From the NCBI GenBank assembly GCA_963710745.1, contig CAVQBP010000024.1:744001-808000 (forward strand): a DNA stretch of 64,000 nucleotides, in the 5' to 3' direction. Under the pieces are notes generated by a model. The model saw only the letters and a program-made list of their open reading frames with translations. It had not been told where the DNA came from and ran no database searches. Within the stretch, counting starts at the first letter, position 1. Every line of letters begins with the position of its first letter. The position numbers and the translations under genes were made by a program. Source of the stretch: CAVQBP01 sp963710745 (GTDB taxonomy: Bacteria; Bacteroidota; Ignavibacteria; Ignavibacteriales; Ignavibacteriaceae). Shown in pieces: positions 9,543-17,809 of the stretch.

Positions 9543-11271
9543 CTATCAACTCCCTATTTTTGTCTTTCACTTTTATATCTTTGAATTTAAATTGTGGATA
9601 AACTCTTCCGTCTTTAACTGTTTTATCAATAGTGAAAATTACATCGAGCACAGATCCATCTTTATTAATTAAATCGCAATAATTCCCCATGTTAAAACCG
9701 ATACAGTCAAATATTTTCTCGGAACCGTTCTGCTTCAAGCAAACTACGAGATGATCTGTACCTACTATTCGTGGTATGTTTGCTACTTCAACATTTTCAG
9801 CTAAAAATACCGGGCGCATATTTCCCGGACCGAAAGGAGAAAATTGATCTAAAATTCTCAAAAACTTAGGTGTAATTTCAGAAAATTTAATTTTAGAATC
9901 TATATTTATTTCAGGGAAAAGATCCTCACCCGCAATAGATTCCTTTACAATTTGATTAAATCTAGATTTAAATTCATCAATTTTTTCAATTTCTACTGCA
10001 AGCCCGGCTGCGGCTTTATGTCCGCCGAATTGAATCAATAAATCATCACATTTTTTTAAGGCTTCATAAATATTAAAATTTGATATGCTTCTTGCAGAAC
10101 CTTTTGCTACTCCATCGACAGTAGTCAGCATAATTGTAGGTCGATAATATTTTTCAACGAGTCTTGAAGCTACGATACCGATAACTCCGGGATGCCACGA
10201 TTCCTGGTGAAGTATTATTGCATGATCTTTATCCATATCCAGGGAATTTTCTACTATATCCAGTGCACTATCAAAAGTATCAACATCAATTTTTCTTCTT
10301 TCATAATTTTCTGTTTCAAGAACATGCGCAAGACTGAATGCTTCTTCTTTATTCTTGGTTATAAATAGCTGCACAGCTCGTTCAGCATCCCCTAACCTGC
10401 CAACAGCATTAACCCTGGGTGCAATGGTAAAGACCACCTGGCCGGAAGTTAAATTACCCGGTTCCATATTGCTGCTTTTAATTAATGCTAATATGCCCGG
10501 TCTCGGATTCTGATTTATTTGTTCCAAACCTGCTTTAACTAAAATTCTGTTTTCATCCACAAGAGGGACAATATCAGCAGCACCGGCTAATGCTACGAGG
10601 TCCAGAAACTGTAGAGGCAAATCCCTTTTCCCTATTCTTTCTGAAACACCAAGGGCAAGCTTAAGAGCAACTCCGGCACCGGATAAATATTTAAATGGAT
10701 AATTACATCCTGGTTTTAATGGATCAAGAACAGCCAGGGCGTCAGGGATTATTTCTTTTGGCTGGTGGTGATCACAGATTATTACTTCCATTCCAAGAGA
10801 TTTTGCATATTCGGTTTCTTCTACAGCGGTAATACCGCAATCGACAGCAATTAGGAGGGAAGTGCCTTTACTCTTAACTATATCAATAGCTAATTTTGAC
10901 AAGCCATAACCGTCCGTAAGTCTTTTCGGAATATAATATTCTACATTTGCATCAAGTTCTTTCAAAAAGAGATAGAGAAGTGCAGTTGAACAAGTACCAT
11001 CTACATCATAGTCACCATATACGCAAATTAATTGATTTTCAGTAAGAGCTTTGATGACACGGGTAGTTGCTTCTTCCATACCGTTCATTAAGAAAGGATC
11101 GTGAAGCGAATCTAAGGAAGGACGAAAGAAATTTTTGGCCTGAGAAAAGTTTTTAATATTTCTAATGACCAGCATCTTTGCTAAAACTTCGGAAATATTA
11201 AGTGAATCTGCCAAAGATTGAACGGTATATTCATCTTCAATAATTTTTATTTTCCAACGCTTTTTCTGCAT
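9526..11271 (-). CDS. recJ: Single-stranded-DNA-specific exonuclease RecJ
   Basis: 5'-3' ssDNA exonuclease of DNA repair, DHH phosphoesterase superfamily. Metal-binding motifs are visible in order: YGDYDVDGTCSTALLY, AVDCGITAVEE, CDHHQP (the DHH motif) and the C-terminal DHHA1 signature FGGHKAAAGLAVE. The OB domain is at the C-terminus. I chose ATG at 11271, preceded by ACGGAAA. A TTG further upstream (11301) would put the start inside the last stem of the RNase P RNA. The mature protein would be 581 residues, normal for the family. Confidence 0.93.
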   Translation of the reverse strand: MQKKRWKIKIIEDEYTVQSLADSLNISEVLAKMLVIRNIKNFSQAKNFFRPSLDSLHDPFLMNGMEEATTRVIKALTENQLICVYGDYDVDGTCSTALLYLFLKELDANVEYYIPKRLTDGYGLSKLAIDIVKSKGTSLLIAVDCGITAVEETEYAKSLGMEVIICDHHQPKEIIPDALAVLDPLKPGCNYPFKYLSGAGVALKLALGVSERIGKRDLPLQFLDLVALAGAADIVPLVDENRILVKAGLEQINQNPRPGILALIKSSNMEPGNLTSGQVVFTIAPRVNAVGRLGDAERAVQLFITKNKEEAFSLAHVLETENYERRKIDVDTFDSALDIVENSLDMDKDHAIILHQESWHPGVIGIVASRLVEKYYRPTIMLTTVDGVAKGSARSISNFNIYEALKKCDDLLIQFGGHKAAAGLAVEIEKIDEFKSRFNQIVKESIAGEDLFPEINIDSKIKFSEITPKFLRILDQFSPFGPGNMRPVFLAENVEVANIPRIVGTDHLVVCLKQNGSEKIFDCIGFNMGNYCDLINKDGSVLDVIFTIDKTVKDGRVYPQFKFKDIKVKDKNRELIDVRSF

Positions 11272-11299
11272 TAAATTTCCGTCATAAAATAATAAGAAC

Positions 11300-11708
11300 A
11301 AAAGTTCAACCTGTAAGCCGAATCCTGTTTCTCATTTATAAGATGAGATGGCAATTATTTGTCTAGACCCGCAGTTACCCGCGGGCTCAAGCGGTCTACC
11401 CGGAAATCCAGCGCCGATAAACCGGACACTTCAAAGCGAACAACTTTGTCCCAGCAATAGTGAGAAGATTTCCATATTTGACCTTGCTTCGGGTGGGGTT
11501 TACCGTGCCCCTGGTATTACTACCAGAGCGGTAGGCTCTTACCCTACCTTTTCACCTTTACTCCGTAAAAACGGAGAAGTATTTTTTCTGTGGCACTTTC
11601 CGTATCCCGGTAATTCGGGATCCCGGATGTTATCCGGCACCCTGTTCTACGAAGTTCGGACTTTCCTCTTTCTTTTTTTAAGAAAGCAATCGCCCGGTTG
11701 AACCTTTT
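11300..11708 (-). ncRNA. rnpB: RNase P RNA (bacterial class A)
   Basis: Catalytic RNA of RNase P, which processes tRNA 5' ends. On the minus strand the universally conserved blocks occur in order: GAGGAAAGTCCGAAC near the 5' end (about 11652-11672), GGTAAACCCCACCCGAAGCA in the middle (about 11486-11505) and GAAACAGGATTCGGCTTAC near the 3' end. The terminal P1 helix closes the molecule: AAAGGTTCAACC at 11707-11696 pairs with GGTTGAACTTTT at 11311-11300. Length (~409 nt) fits a class A molecule. recJ starts about 30 nt downstream, so the two may share a transcript. Ends are estimated from P1. Confidence 0.95.
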
Positions 11709-12034
11709 TCAAATTCCTAATATTGTTAAATTTTTATTATTCAAATAAAAGTTAACATTGATCGTTAAGTGATTAAACTTAAATTATTTAATTAAACAAA
11801 TATAACAAATTACCGCTCTTAAAAAAGCAGAAAAGTTATTATCAGGTTGCTTAATTTTAAAAAGTTTAAATTTTTTGCTAAGATATTTAGCGATAAGAGG
11901 ATATACAAAATAATTACTTTTATTGGTAATTATCCCTTTTTTTAGAACAGTAAATTTTATTTATGGATAGATTATCCTCAAATCAAACGAATCAATTTCC
12001 CCTTCAAAATTCTATAAAAAAAATTTACCAATGA
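11709..12034. other. Intergenic region between the zinc-ribbon gene and rnpB
   Basis: About 325 bp of very AT-rich DNA. Apart from the candidate rnpB promoter at its left edge I see no ORF, tRNA or clear hairpin. It separates two minus-strand transcription units and probably also contains the end of the zinc-ribbon transcript. Confidence 0.5.
11717..11744 (-). promoter_or_regulatory. Candidate promoter of rnpB
   Basis: Upstream of the RNase P RNA on the minus strand there is TTGAAT (11744-11739), a 16-bp spacer, and TATTAG (11722-11717). Transcription would begin about 7 bases later, at the predicted 5' end of P1. This resembles a sigma-70 type -35/-10 pair. The assignment is by spacing only, and AT-rich DNA gives such matches by chance. 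Confidence 0.35.
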
Positions 12035-12763
12035 TTATTCGGAATCAACCGTCTCTGCCACTTCTGCCGAAACTAAAATTCTTCCACAATATTCACAAAA
12101 GAAAAGCCTGTTATTTCTTCTGATTTCAAGCTGTCTTTGAGAAGGTACGATATTATGGCAGCCTGAACAGGCAGAGCGCTTAATTGTCGCGACGGCTTTT
12201 CCTTTTTTAGCTTTTCTTATACGCATATAAGCAGAATAATCAGCTTTCTTTGTTTTGGCTTCAATCTCTTTTCTTTTTTCCCTTAATTTAACTTCTTCTT
12301 TTTCGTTAGCCTTAATTATTTCTTTAAGGTCTGCTTCTTTAGATTTCAGCTCTTCCTTTAATTCATTTAATTGCGGTTTGATCTCTTCAATTTCATCGGC
12401 TAAAGTTTTACTTCTATCCGCAAGAGCATTGTTCTCAGCTTCAAGCTTAGTCATTTGTTCATCTGTATGATCGATTTCCTTAGTTAGAGCATCATATTCT
12501 TTATTATTTCTTACCTGGTAAAGCTGTGCTTTAAATTTTTTCTGATTGGTCTTAAATTTTTCTATCTCTTCATCATTTTCCTCCCTCTTTTTAAGGGAAT
12601 CTTTTCTCTCTTTTTCCTTGGAATCGATATCAACCTTTAATGCATTAAGCTTTTCTTTTAGCGATTCAACAGCATTCGGCAAGTCACCCCTTAATTCTTC
12701 CAAGTCATCAAGCTGGTCATCTATGCTTTGCAGTTCATAAAGGATTAATAATCTGTCAATCAA
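12035..12763 (-). CDS. Coiled-coil protein with C4-type zinc ribbon (CT398/Rv2229c-like)
   Basis: 242 residues: a long antiparallel coiled coil (about residues 10-185, rich in Lys/Glu with heptad-like spacing) followed by a C-terminal zinc ribbon with two Cys pairs, CSGCHNIVPS and FCEYCGRIL. This is the architecture of the family first studied as chlamydial CT398 (CdsZ) and mycobacterial Rv2229c. Its general role outside type III secretion is not established. It follows the Nif3-like gene by 13 bp, a pairing seen in many bacteria, so the two are likely cotranscribed. Confidence 0.85.
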   Translation of the reverse strand: MIDRLLILYELQSIDDQLDDLEELRGDLPNAVESLKEKLNALKVDIDSKEKERKDSLKKREENDEEIEKFKTNQKKFKAQLYQVRNNKEYDALTKEIDHTDEQMTKLEAENNALADRSKTLADEIEEIKPQLNELKEELKSKEADLKEIIKANEKEEVKLREKRKEIEAKTKKADYSAYMRIRKAKKGKAVATIKRSACSGCHNIVPSQRQLEIRRNNRLFFCEYCGRILVSAEVAETVDSE

Positions 12764-12776
12764 TTTCTTCTGCTCC

Positions 12777-13877
12777 TTAATTGTTAAAAAAAATAATAGG
12801 GTTTGTTGATTTACTATATCTAAAAATTTTTATATTGTCCTTGTTATTTAGAAATATCGTCAATCTTCTTTCAACTTCATTCAAAGAAGGATTTTCTGTC
12901 TCATAATGACCGGCATCAATTAAAAGAATTTCACCTTCGGCGTCATGAAAATCGTGATATTTAATATCTGCCGTTACATAAGCTTCAGCACCTGATTTAA
13001 TTGCATCCCGGATATATTCTCCGCCGGATCCTCCGCAAACAGCTACTCTTTTTATTTTATCAGACCTGCCTTTGGCATATCTGAATCCTTTAGCGTTTAA
13101 ATTTTTTGAAATCAATGATAAAAATTCATGAACAGACAAATAATCATCATATTCACCTATGGCTCCTGCACCATAATTACTGTTCTGATTCTTTAGCGAA
13201 TAAACATCAAAAGCCGGTTCGTCATACGGATGCACTTCTTTTAATATTTTAATTACAGAATTAAGTTTCCATGAATCCAGAACAACTTCTAATCTGAATT
13301 CCTCAACTTTTTCAAAAGTATCGCTCTTTCCAATCGACGGATTTGAATATCCAGATCCCTCTCCCCTAGTTCTAAAACTGCAGTTGGCATATTCTCCTAT
13401 CAAACCGCAGCCGGCATTAAATAATGCATCTGCAACTTGATCAATATGGCTCTGAGGAACAAACACTACCAGCTTATATTGATTTGAGTCTGACTTTATT
13501 AGAAAGTCTATATTCTTTAAACCCAGAACTTTTGCGAGTTCAAAGCTTACACCGTTTTTTGTATAATCCAGGTTGGTATGTTCCGAATAAAGATTAATTT
13601 CTTTTTTAATCAATTTTTCAATTAATCTGGAATTTTTATCTTTTTGCAGATCAACTTTTTTTAGAGGGTGAAAAAGCAAAGGATGGTGTGAAATAATTAA
13701 ATTACAATTTTTCTCTTCCGCTTCATCAATAACATTTGATGTTAATTCAAGGCAAAGTAAGATATTATTTATATTTCTATCTGCCGAGCCTATTTGCAAA
13801 CCTACATTATCTTTTTGCCAAGCAATTTCTTTTGGTGCCCATTCTTCCAAGTTTTTAATAATCTCGCTACATTTCAT
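12777..13877 (-). CDS. Nif3-like dinuclear metal-centre protein
   Basis: Member of the NIF3/YbgI/DUF34 family. N-terminal metal-site motifs are WQKDNVGLQIGS, NLIISHHPLLFHP and SEHTNLDYT. The C-terminal block VAVCGGSGGEYIRDA and the later TADIKYHDFHDA and IDAGHYETE supply the remaining ligands. A middle insert (about residues 135-240) corresponds to the YqfO-like domain of the longer family form. The start is ATG at 13877 (MKCSEIIKNLEEW). An in-frame TTG at 13919 would force translation through a terminator hairpin. The function of the family is unsettled. Confidence 0.88.
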   Translation of the reverse strand: MKCSEIIKNLEEWAPKEIAWQKDNVGLQIGSADRNINNILLCLELTSNVIDEAEEKNCNLIISHHPLLFHPLKKVDLQKDKNSRLIEKLIKKEINLYSEHTNLDYTKNGVSFELAKVLGLKNIDFLIKSDSNQYKLVVFVPQSHIDQVADALFNAGCGLIGEYANCSFRTRGEGSGYSNPSIGKSDTFEKVEEFRLEVVLDSWKLNSVIKILKEVHPYDEPAFDVYSLKNQNSNYGAGAIGEYDDYLSVHEFLSLISKNLNAKGFRYAKGRSDKIKRVAVCGGSGGEYIRDAIKSGAEAYVTADIKYHDFHDAEGEILLIDAGHYETENPSLNEVERRLTIFLNNKDNIKIFRYSKSTNPIIFFNN

Positions 13878-13884
13878 ACAAAAA

Positions 13885-13917
13885 AAATGCACCCCGATGT
13901 AAATCGGGGTGCATTTC
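13885..13917 (-). terminator. Strong intrinsic terminator just upstream of the nif3-like start
   Basis: A perfect 14-bp stem, AAATGCACCCCGAT with ATCGGGGTGCATTT, closes a 4-base loop (TTAC on the minus strand). On the minus strand it is followed by a run of T residues (8 in total counting the last stem bases) and then, within a few bases, by the nif3-like ATG. It should stop transcripts arriving from ispG. Its position leaves almost no leader for the nif3-like gene. Confidence 0.8.
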
Positions 13918-14100
13918 AAATTTTATAGGTATTTGTAATGATTCACCGAGGAATCATATACTACTCTTAAATATTTTAACTTTACAAAAATTTTTTCAAC
14001 CATGTTAAGTTAACAAATATATGCTTTTCACTACTAACAAACAAATACATAATTTTTAAAAATTTCTTTTTTTTACAATAATTTAAAAGATTAAAAAAAA

Positions 14101-16107
14101 TTAATCAGGCTCAATCCAATTATTATCTTCTTTAATCAATTCAACTAATGCATCAACTGCATTTTTTGCAGGTATATTCCGTTTGACTATATTTTTTTCT
14201 CTATATAAAGTGATTTTCCCCACACCTGAACCAACGTATCCATAATCCGCATCTGCCATTTCGCCGGGACCGTTAACTATACAACCCATAATTGCAATTT
14301 TAACTCCTTTTAAATGACCTGTTCTCTTTCTTATCAATTCAGTTGTATCCTGGAGATCAAAAAGAGTTCTTCCGCAGGAGGGACATGCGATATACTCAGT
14401 TTTTGAAATTCTTACTCTTGCTGCCTGTAAAATTCCGAAAAGGTTCCTGTTAACCTTTTTTTCTACAGCTTCACTTTTAACAAAGCTTCTAACTATATCA
14501 TTTTTATTAGAATTATTATTGTTTTCATTTATATTACTGACCTTAACCCATACTCCGTCACCATAACCATCTATTAATAAAGAGCCTAAATCTGTAGAAC
14601 TAAAGAGCATTAATTGCTCTGATGTAATATTGGAATATTCTCTCTTTATTATAACAGGATTTTTAATTCCGTTCCTGATTAAATCAAAAAAAGCTCTTCT
14701 TTGTTCAGCCATTCCATGCATATTACCGGTTTCGAGAACTAATACAACAGTATTATCTTTTTTTATTTGATTGATAAATTCATCAGTAAGTTTATTGATA
14801 TCAAACAAAATAAAATTAATTAGGCTGGATTTTTCTTCTGCTTTTAAATATTCGTCAGTACTAAATAAGGGAATCTTATTCGATTTATTATCAAGATTTG
14901 ACCAATATACAAAATTATAAACCGGATGTAATCCGTTTGGTATTTCAAATGGAATATTTTTATTCCCAAGGTAAATAATGTCAGAGGCATTATCGCTCAT
15001 ATTCCATTTATCAGTTTCAGAATTATAAAAATAGCCTATATCTTCAAGATCCTTCTGACTATTAAAATTTCTTAGGCTATAATCACTAATTATCTGCGGA
15101 ACATTATTTCCGCCTATAAAACCAACCTGAAAAGAATGTCTTTTTTCATATTCAAATGGATTAAACGGAGGATCTCCAATTGGCTTTATTGGTTTATGTC
15201 TTTCTCTTCCTTTATATCTGTTTACCAGATTAATTGCAACAGGAGCTTCATATTCGGGATCTTCAGTTAATGAAACCCTTACGGTATCGCCAAGACCATC
15301 TTCAAGCAGAGTTCCGATTCCTAAAGCAGATTTAATTCTGCCGTCTTCACCACCCCCAGCCTCGGTTACGCCAAGGTGAAGAGGATAATTCATTCCTTCT
15401 TCTTCCATTTTATTTACTAAAAGTCTGTAAGCCTGTACCATAACCTGCGGATTACTTGCTTTCATAGAAAGAATTATTTTTTTATAATTTAAGTCTTCAC
15501 AAATTCTTACAAATTCCAGAGCCGATTCAACCATTCCAAGCGGGGTATCGCCATATCTGCTCATAATTCTGTCCGAAAGAGAACCATGATTGGTTCCAAT
15601 TCTCATGGCAGTTCCATATTCTTTACAGATTTTAATAAGAGGAGTAAACTTTTCCCTTATTCTTTCAAGCTCCGAATTATAAGTATCATCCGTATAGTCT
15701 ATTGTCTGAAATTTTTTCTTATCAGCATAATTACCAGGATTAACCCTGACCTTCTCAACTATCCTGGCCGCAATTTCAGCTGCATTGGGAGTAAAATGAA
15801 TATCTGCAATAAGCGGGACACTATATCCCCGGCTGCGCAATTCTTTTTTGATATTTTGCAAATTCTGCGCTTCAAGCTTACTGGGAGCAGTAATTCTAAC
15901 ATAATCGCAGCCCGATTCAACCATACGAATGGTTTGTTCGACAGTTGCTTTTGTATCCATCGTATCAGTTATGGTCATGGATTGAATTCTTATCGGATTA
16001 TTACCGCCGCATGCGATATCACCGACATAAACTTCTTTTGTCAGGTATCTTGAATAATCTGTCAGACTGTTACAAAATTTTCTTGCCTTGCTTATTATTT
16101 CATACAT
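14101..16107 (-). CDS. ispG: 4-hydroxy-3-methylbut-2-en-1-yl diphosphate synthase, long form
   Basis: GcpE/IspG, the [4Fe-4S] enzyme of the penultimate MEP-pathway step. The N-terminal TIM barrel starts with VYVGDIACGGNNPIRIQSM and contains KVRVNPGNYADKK and RIGTNHGSLSDRI. The C-terminal cluster domain has ACPSCGRTLF (about residue 575) and MGCIVNGPGEMADADYGYVG (about 607), which give the three Cys and the Glu ligands. At 668 residues it is the long form with an inserted domain (about 300-520), as in Bacteroidetes, Chlorobi, Chlamydiae and plants. Dxr of the same pathway is 10 kb away. It ends upstream of a strong terminator. Confidence 0.95.
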   Translation of the reverse strand: MYEIISKARKFCNSLTDYSRYLTKEVYVGDIACGGNNPIRIQSMTITDTMDTKATVEQTIRMVESGCDYVRITAPSKLEAQNLQNIKKELRSRGYSVPLIADIHFTPNAAEIAARIVEKVRVNPGNYADKKKFQTIDYTDDTYNSELERIREKFTPLIKICKEYGTAMRIGTNHGSLSDRIMSRYGDTPLGMVESALEFVRICEDLNYKKIILSMKASNPQVMVQAYRLLVNKMEEEGMNYPLHLGVTEAGGGEDGRIKSALGIGTLLEDGLGDTVRVSLTEDPEYEAPVAINLVNRYKGRERHKPIKPIGDPPFNPFEYEKRHSFQVGFIGGNNVPQIISDYSLRNFNSQKDLEDIGYFYNSETDKWNMSDNASDIIYLGNKNIPFEIPNGLHPVYNFVYWSNLDNKSNKIPLFSTDEYLKAEEKSSLINFILFDINKLTDEFINQIKKDNTVVLVLETGNMHGMAEQRRAFFDLIRNGIKNPVIIKREYSNITSEQLMLFSSTDLGSLLIDGYGDGVWVKVSNINENNNNSNKNDIVRSFVKSEAVEKKVNRNLFGILQAARVRISKTEYIACPSCGRTLFDLQDTTELIRKRTGHLKGVKIAIMGCIVNGPGEMADADYGYVGSGVGKITLYREKNIVKRNIPAKNAVDALVELIKEDNNWIEPD

Positions 16108-16667
16108 ATTTATTAAATGCTTATTTCTATTTTATTCAGGTTAAATATAATAAATTGTTCTGATGCAAAGAAAGACTCTATTCAGGTTACGTGAACTGGA
16201 AATTCAGAGCAGATACCTGGAATTCAGATAACAATCCATGGATGAATAGCGGAAATATGGAATAAGAGAAAAACAATTTGATAATAATTTCATCGAGGGA
16301 AATGAAATCTCCAAAGAATTTTTATCATTCTCCCAATTTTCTATCCACCTTAAAAATCACCCTAAAATAAAAAAGCTAGTGTTCTGTCACTGACACTTCT
16401 ATACATTCGACGAGGCTGTCATTGACCATTCCATAACAGGAGCATATAATAAATTAAATCCCATTCATGGTTTGGACCATGACTGCGGTGTGTAGTTATT
16501 TCACTAGAATATCATTAATTCACCGCTTGCTTCTTTCCGTTTCTACGGAGTTCTGCTAATAATTAAAAAACATTAATCAATAATTAAGATTTCTTTAATC
16601 TATTGAATATATTTTTACCCGGTGAGTTTGAAAATACATTATTAAAAAATTAAGCTTAGGAGAAAAA
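16108..16667. other. 560-bp intergenic region with a possible coding relic
   Basis: This divergent region separates ispG from a plus-strand gene. At 16164-16265 (+) a short open frame reads like a protein tail (ERLYSGYVNWKFRADTW, then NSDNNPWMNSGNME and stop), without a start codon. It could be the degraded end of a gene. The rest (16270-16640) shows no ORF, tRNA or strong hairpin. The promoter of the 16668 gene should lie near 16600-16650. Confidence 0.4.
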
Positions 16668-16994
16668 ATGAAGACGCGTTTATTAGCTTTAGCAATTGTC
16701 CTTTCCCTTGTTGTTTTAGGTATGGGCAATATATCTTATGCTAAGGGCAAAACAACCAAGAAGGCACAAACCACACAAGTAGCAAAGAAAAACACTACAG
16801 CGAAAACTGCAGATATGCAAAAGAAAGAAACCTCAGCAATGAATAGCAAAAAAGAGGTTGCGTCTGCAAAAAATCACAAAGTTCATAAAATGACAAAATC
16901 CTCAAAGACTTGGAAAAAATCTCATAAAGCAACTACAAAAACAAGCAAAACTTCGACAAAACCAAACAAACAGACCCCAAAATCTGCAAAATAA
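16668..16994 (+). CDS. Exported lysine/threonine-rich low-complexity protein
   Basis: 108 residues. Residues 1-25 form a clear signal peptide (MKTRLLALAIVLSLVVLGMG, likely cleaved after SYA). The mature part is almost entirely Lys, Thr, Ser, Ala and His with no hydrophobic core, so it is probably disordered and strongly basic. A strong ribosome binding site (AGGAG, 6 bases before ATG) and a perfect terminator 26 bp after the stop show a real monocistronic gene. I recognise no family. A basic exported peptide could bind envelope polymers or nucleic acid, but that is speculation. A two-component regulator gene follows. Confidence 0.75.
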   Translation: MKTRLLALAIVLSLVVLGMGNISYAKGKTTKKAQTTQVAKKNTTAKTADMQKKETSAMNSKKEVASAKNHKVHKMTKSSKTWKKSHKATTKTSKTSTKPNKQTPKSAK

Positions 16995-17020
16995 TATAAC
17001 TTGTTTTTTTTTATGAGAAC

Positions 17021-17049
17021 AGGAGAGTTTTTAACTCTCCTTTTTTTTT
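17021..17049 (+). terminator. Intrinsic terminator after the Lys-rich exported protein gene
   Basis: Perfect 9-bp stem AGGAGAGTT / AACTCTCCT with a TTT loop, followed by eight T residues. It ends the 16668 gene transcript. The next gene's likely GTG start (17064) is only 15 bases further on. Confidence 0.9.
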
Positions 17050-17063
17050 ATAATTTTACATTT

Positions 17064-17735
17064 GTGAGAATTTTAGTTGTTGAAGATGAAAAGAAAGTGG
17101 CTTCTTTCATTAAAAAAGGTTTGGAAGAAGAGTACTATTCCGTCGATACTGCATTTGACGGCAAAGAAGGATTTCGTCTTGCTTTAAATGAAGAATATGA
17201 TTTAGTTATTCTTGATGTAATGCTGCCGTATAAAGACGGGTTCACACTTTTAAGGGAACTGCGTTCAAATAATGTTCAAACCCCCGTATTATTTTTAACA
17301 GCTAAGAACTCGTTAACCGATAAAATTGAAGGGTTGAACATAGGCGCCGATGATTACTTGACCAAACCTTTCTCATTTGAAGAACTGGTAGCCCGTGTGA
17401 GAGCACTCCTTAGACGGATCTCAGTAAGCAAAACCACAGATCTAAAAGCCGGCGATTTGATACTAGATACTCAATCACACAAAGTTATAAGAAACGGTAA
17501 TGAAATTACTTTAACACCCAAGGAATATTCCATTCTTGAATATTTAATAAGAAATAAAAACAAAATCATTTCCCGGACAATTCTTACCGAACATGTCTAC
17601 GACTATCATTTTGACACTGATACCAATGTAATTGATGTTTATATTAATAAACTTCGAAATAAAATTGATAAAGGATTTGAAAGACAGCTCCTTAATACTG
17701 TAAGAGGTATTGGATATATGATAAAGGACGAATGA
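17064..17735 (+). CDS. OmpR-family response regulator
   Basis: Two-component response regulator with an N-terminal receiver (VRILVVEDEKKV; phospho-acceptor Asp in LVILDVMLPYKDGF; conserved Lys in DDYLTKPFSFEEL) and a C-terminal winged helix (LTPKEYSILEYLIRN ... DTNVIDVYINKLRNKID ... GIGYMI). I place the start at GTG 17064. An upstream ATG at 17013 would put a terminator hairpin inside the coding region and add a foreign hydrophobic N-terminus. There is no ribosome binding site before the GTG, and a TATAAT lies 9 bases upstream, so a leaderless message is possible. It is paired with the sensor kinase that follows after 74 bp. Confidence 0.88.
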   Translation: MRILVVEDEKKVASFIKKGLEEEYYSVDTAFDGKEGFRLALNEEYDLVILDVMLPYKDGFTLLRELRSNNVQTPVLFLTAKNSLTDKIEGLNIGADDYLTKPFSFEELVARVRALLRRISVSKTTDLKAGDLILDTQSHKVIRNGNEITLTPKEYSILEYLIRNKNKIISRTILTEHVYDYHFDTDTNVIDVYINKLRNKIDKGFERQLLNTVRGIGYMIKDE

Positions 17736-17809
17736 CAAATAATAGTTGATTCAATGACAATTTTTAGTCAACCTAAATTTAAATTTACTTCCCTTTCCAG
17801 ATATAACTT

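Noticed and set aside
11348..11701. 117-residue plus-strand ORF
   Set aside because: It is antisense to the RNase P RNA, whose conserved blocks and P1 helix explain the sequence; the translated product has no recognisable features.
13878..13919. N-terminal extension of the nif3-like protein from a TTG start at 13919
   Set aside because: It would run through the terminator stem and give residues not matching the family; the ATG at 13877 gives the normal N-terminus.
17001..17063. Longer start for the response regulator (hydrophobic extension)
   Set aside because: The extension is encoded by a terminator hairpin and T run; receiver domains begin about where GTG 17064 places them.
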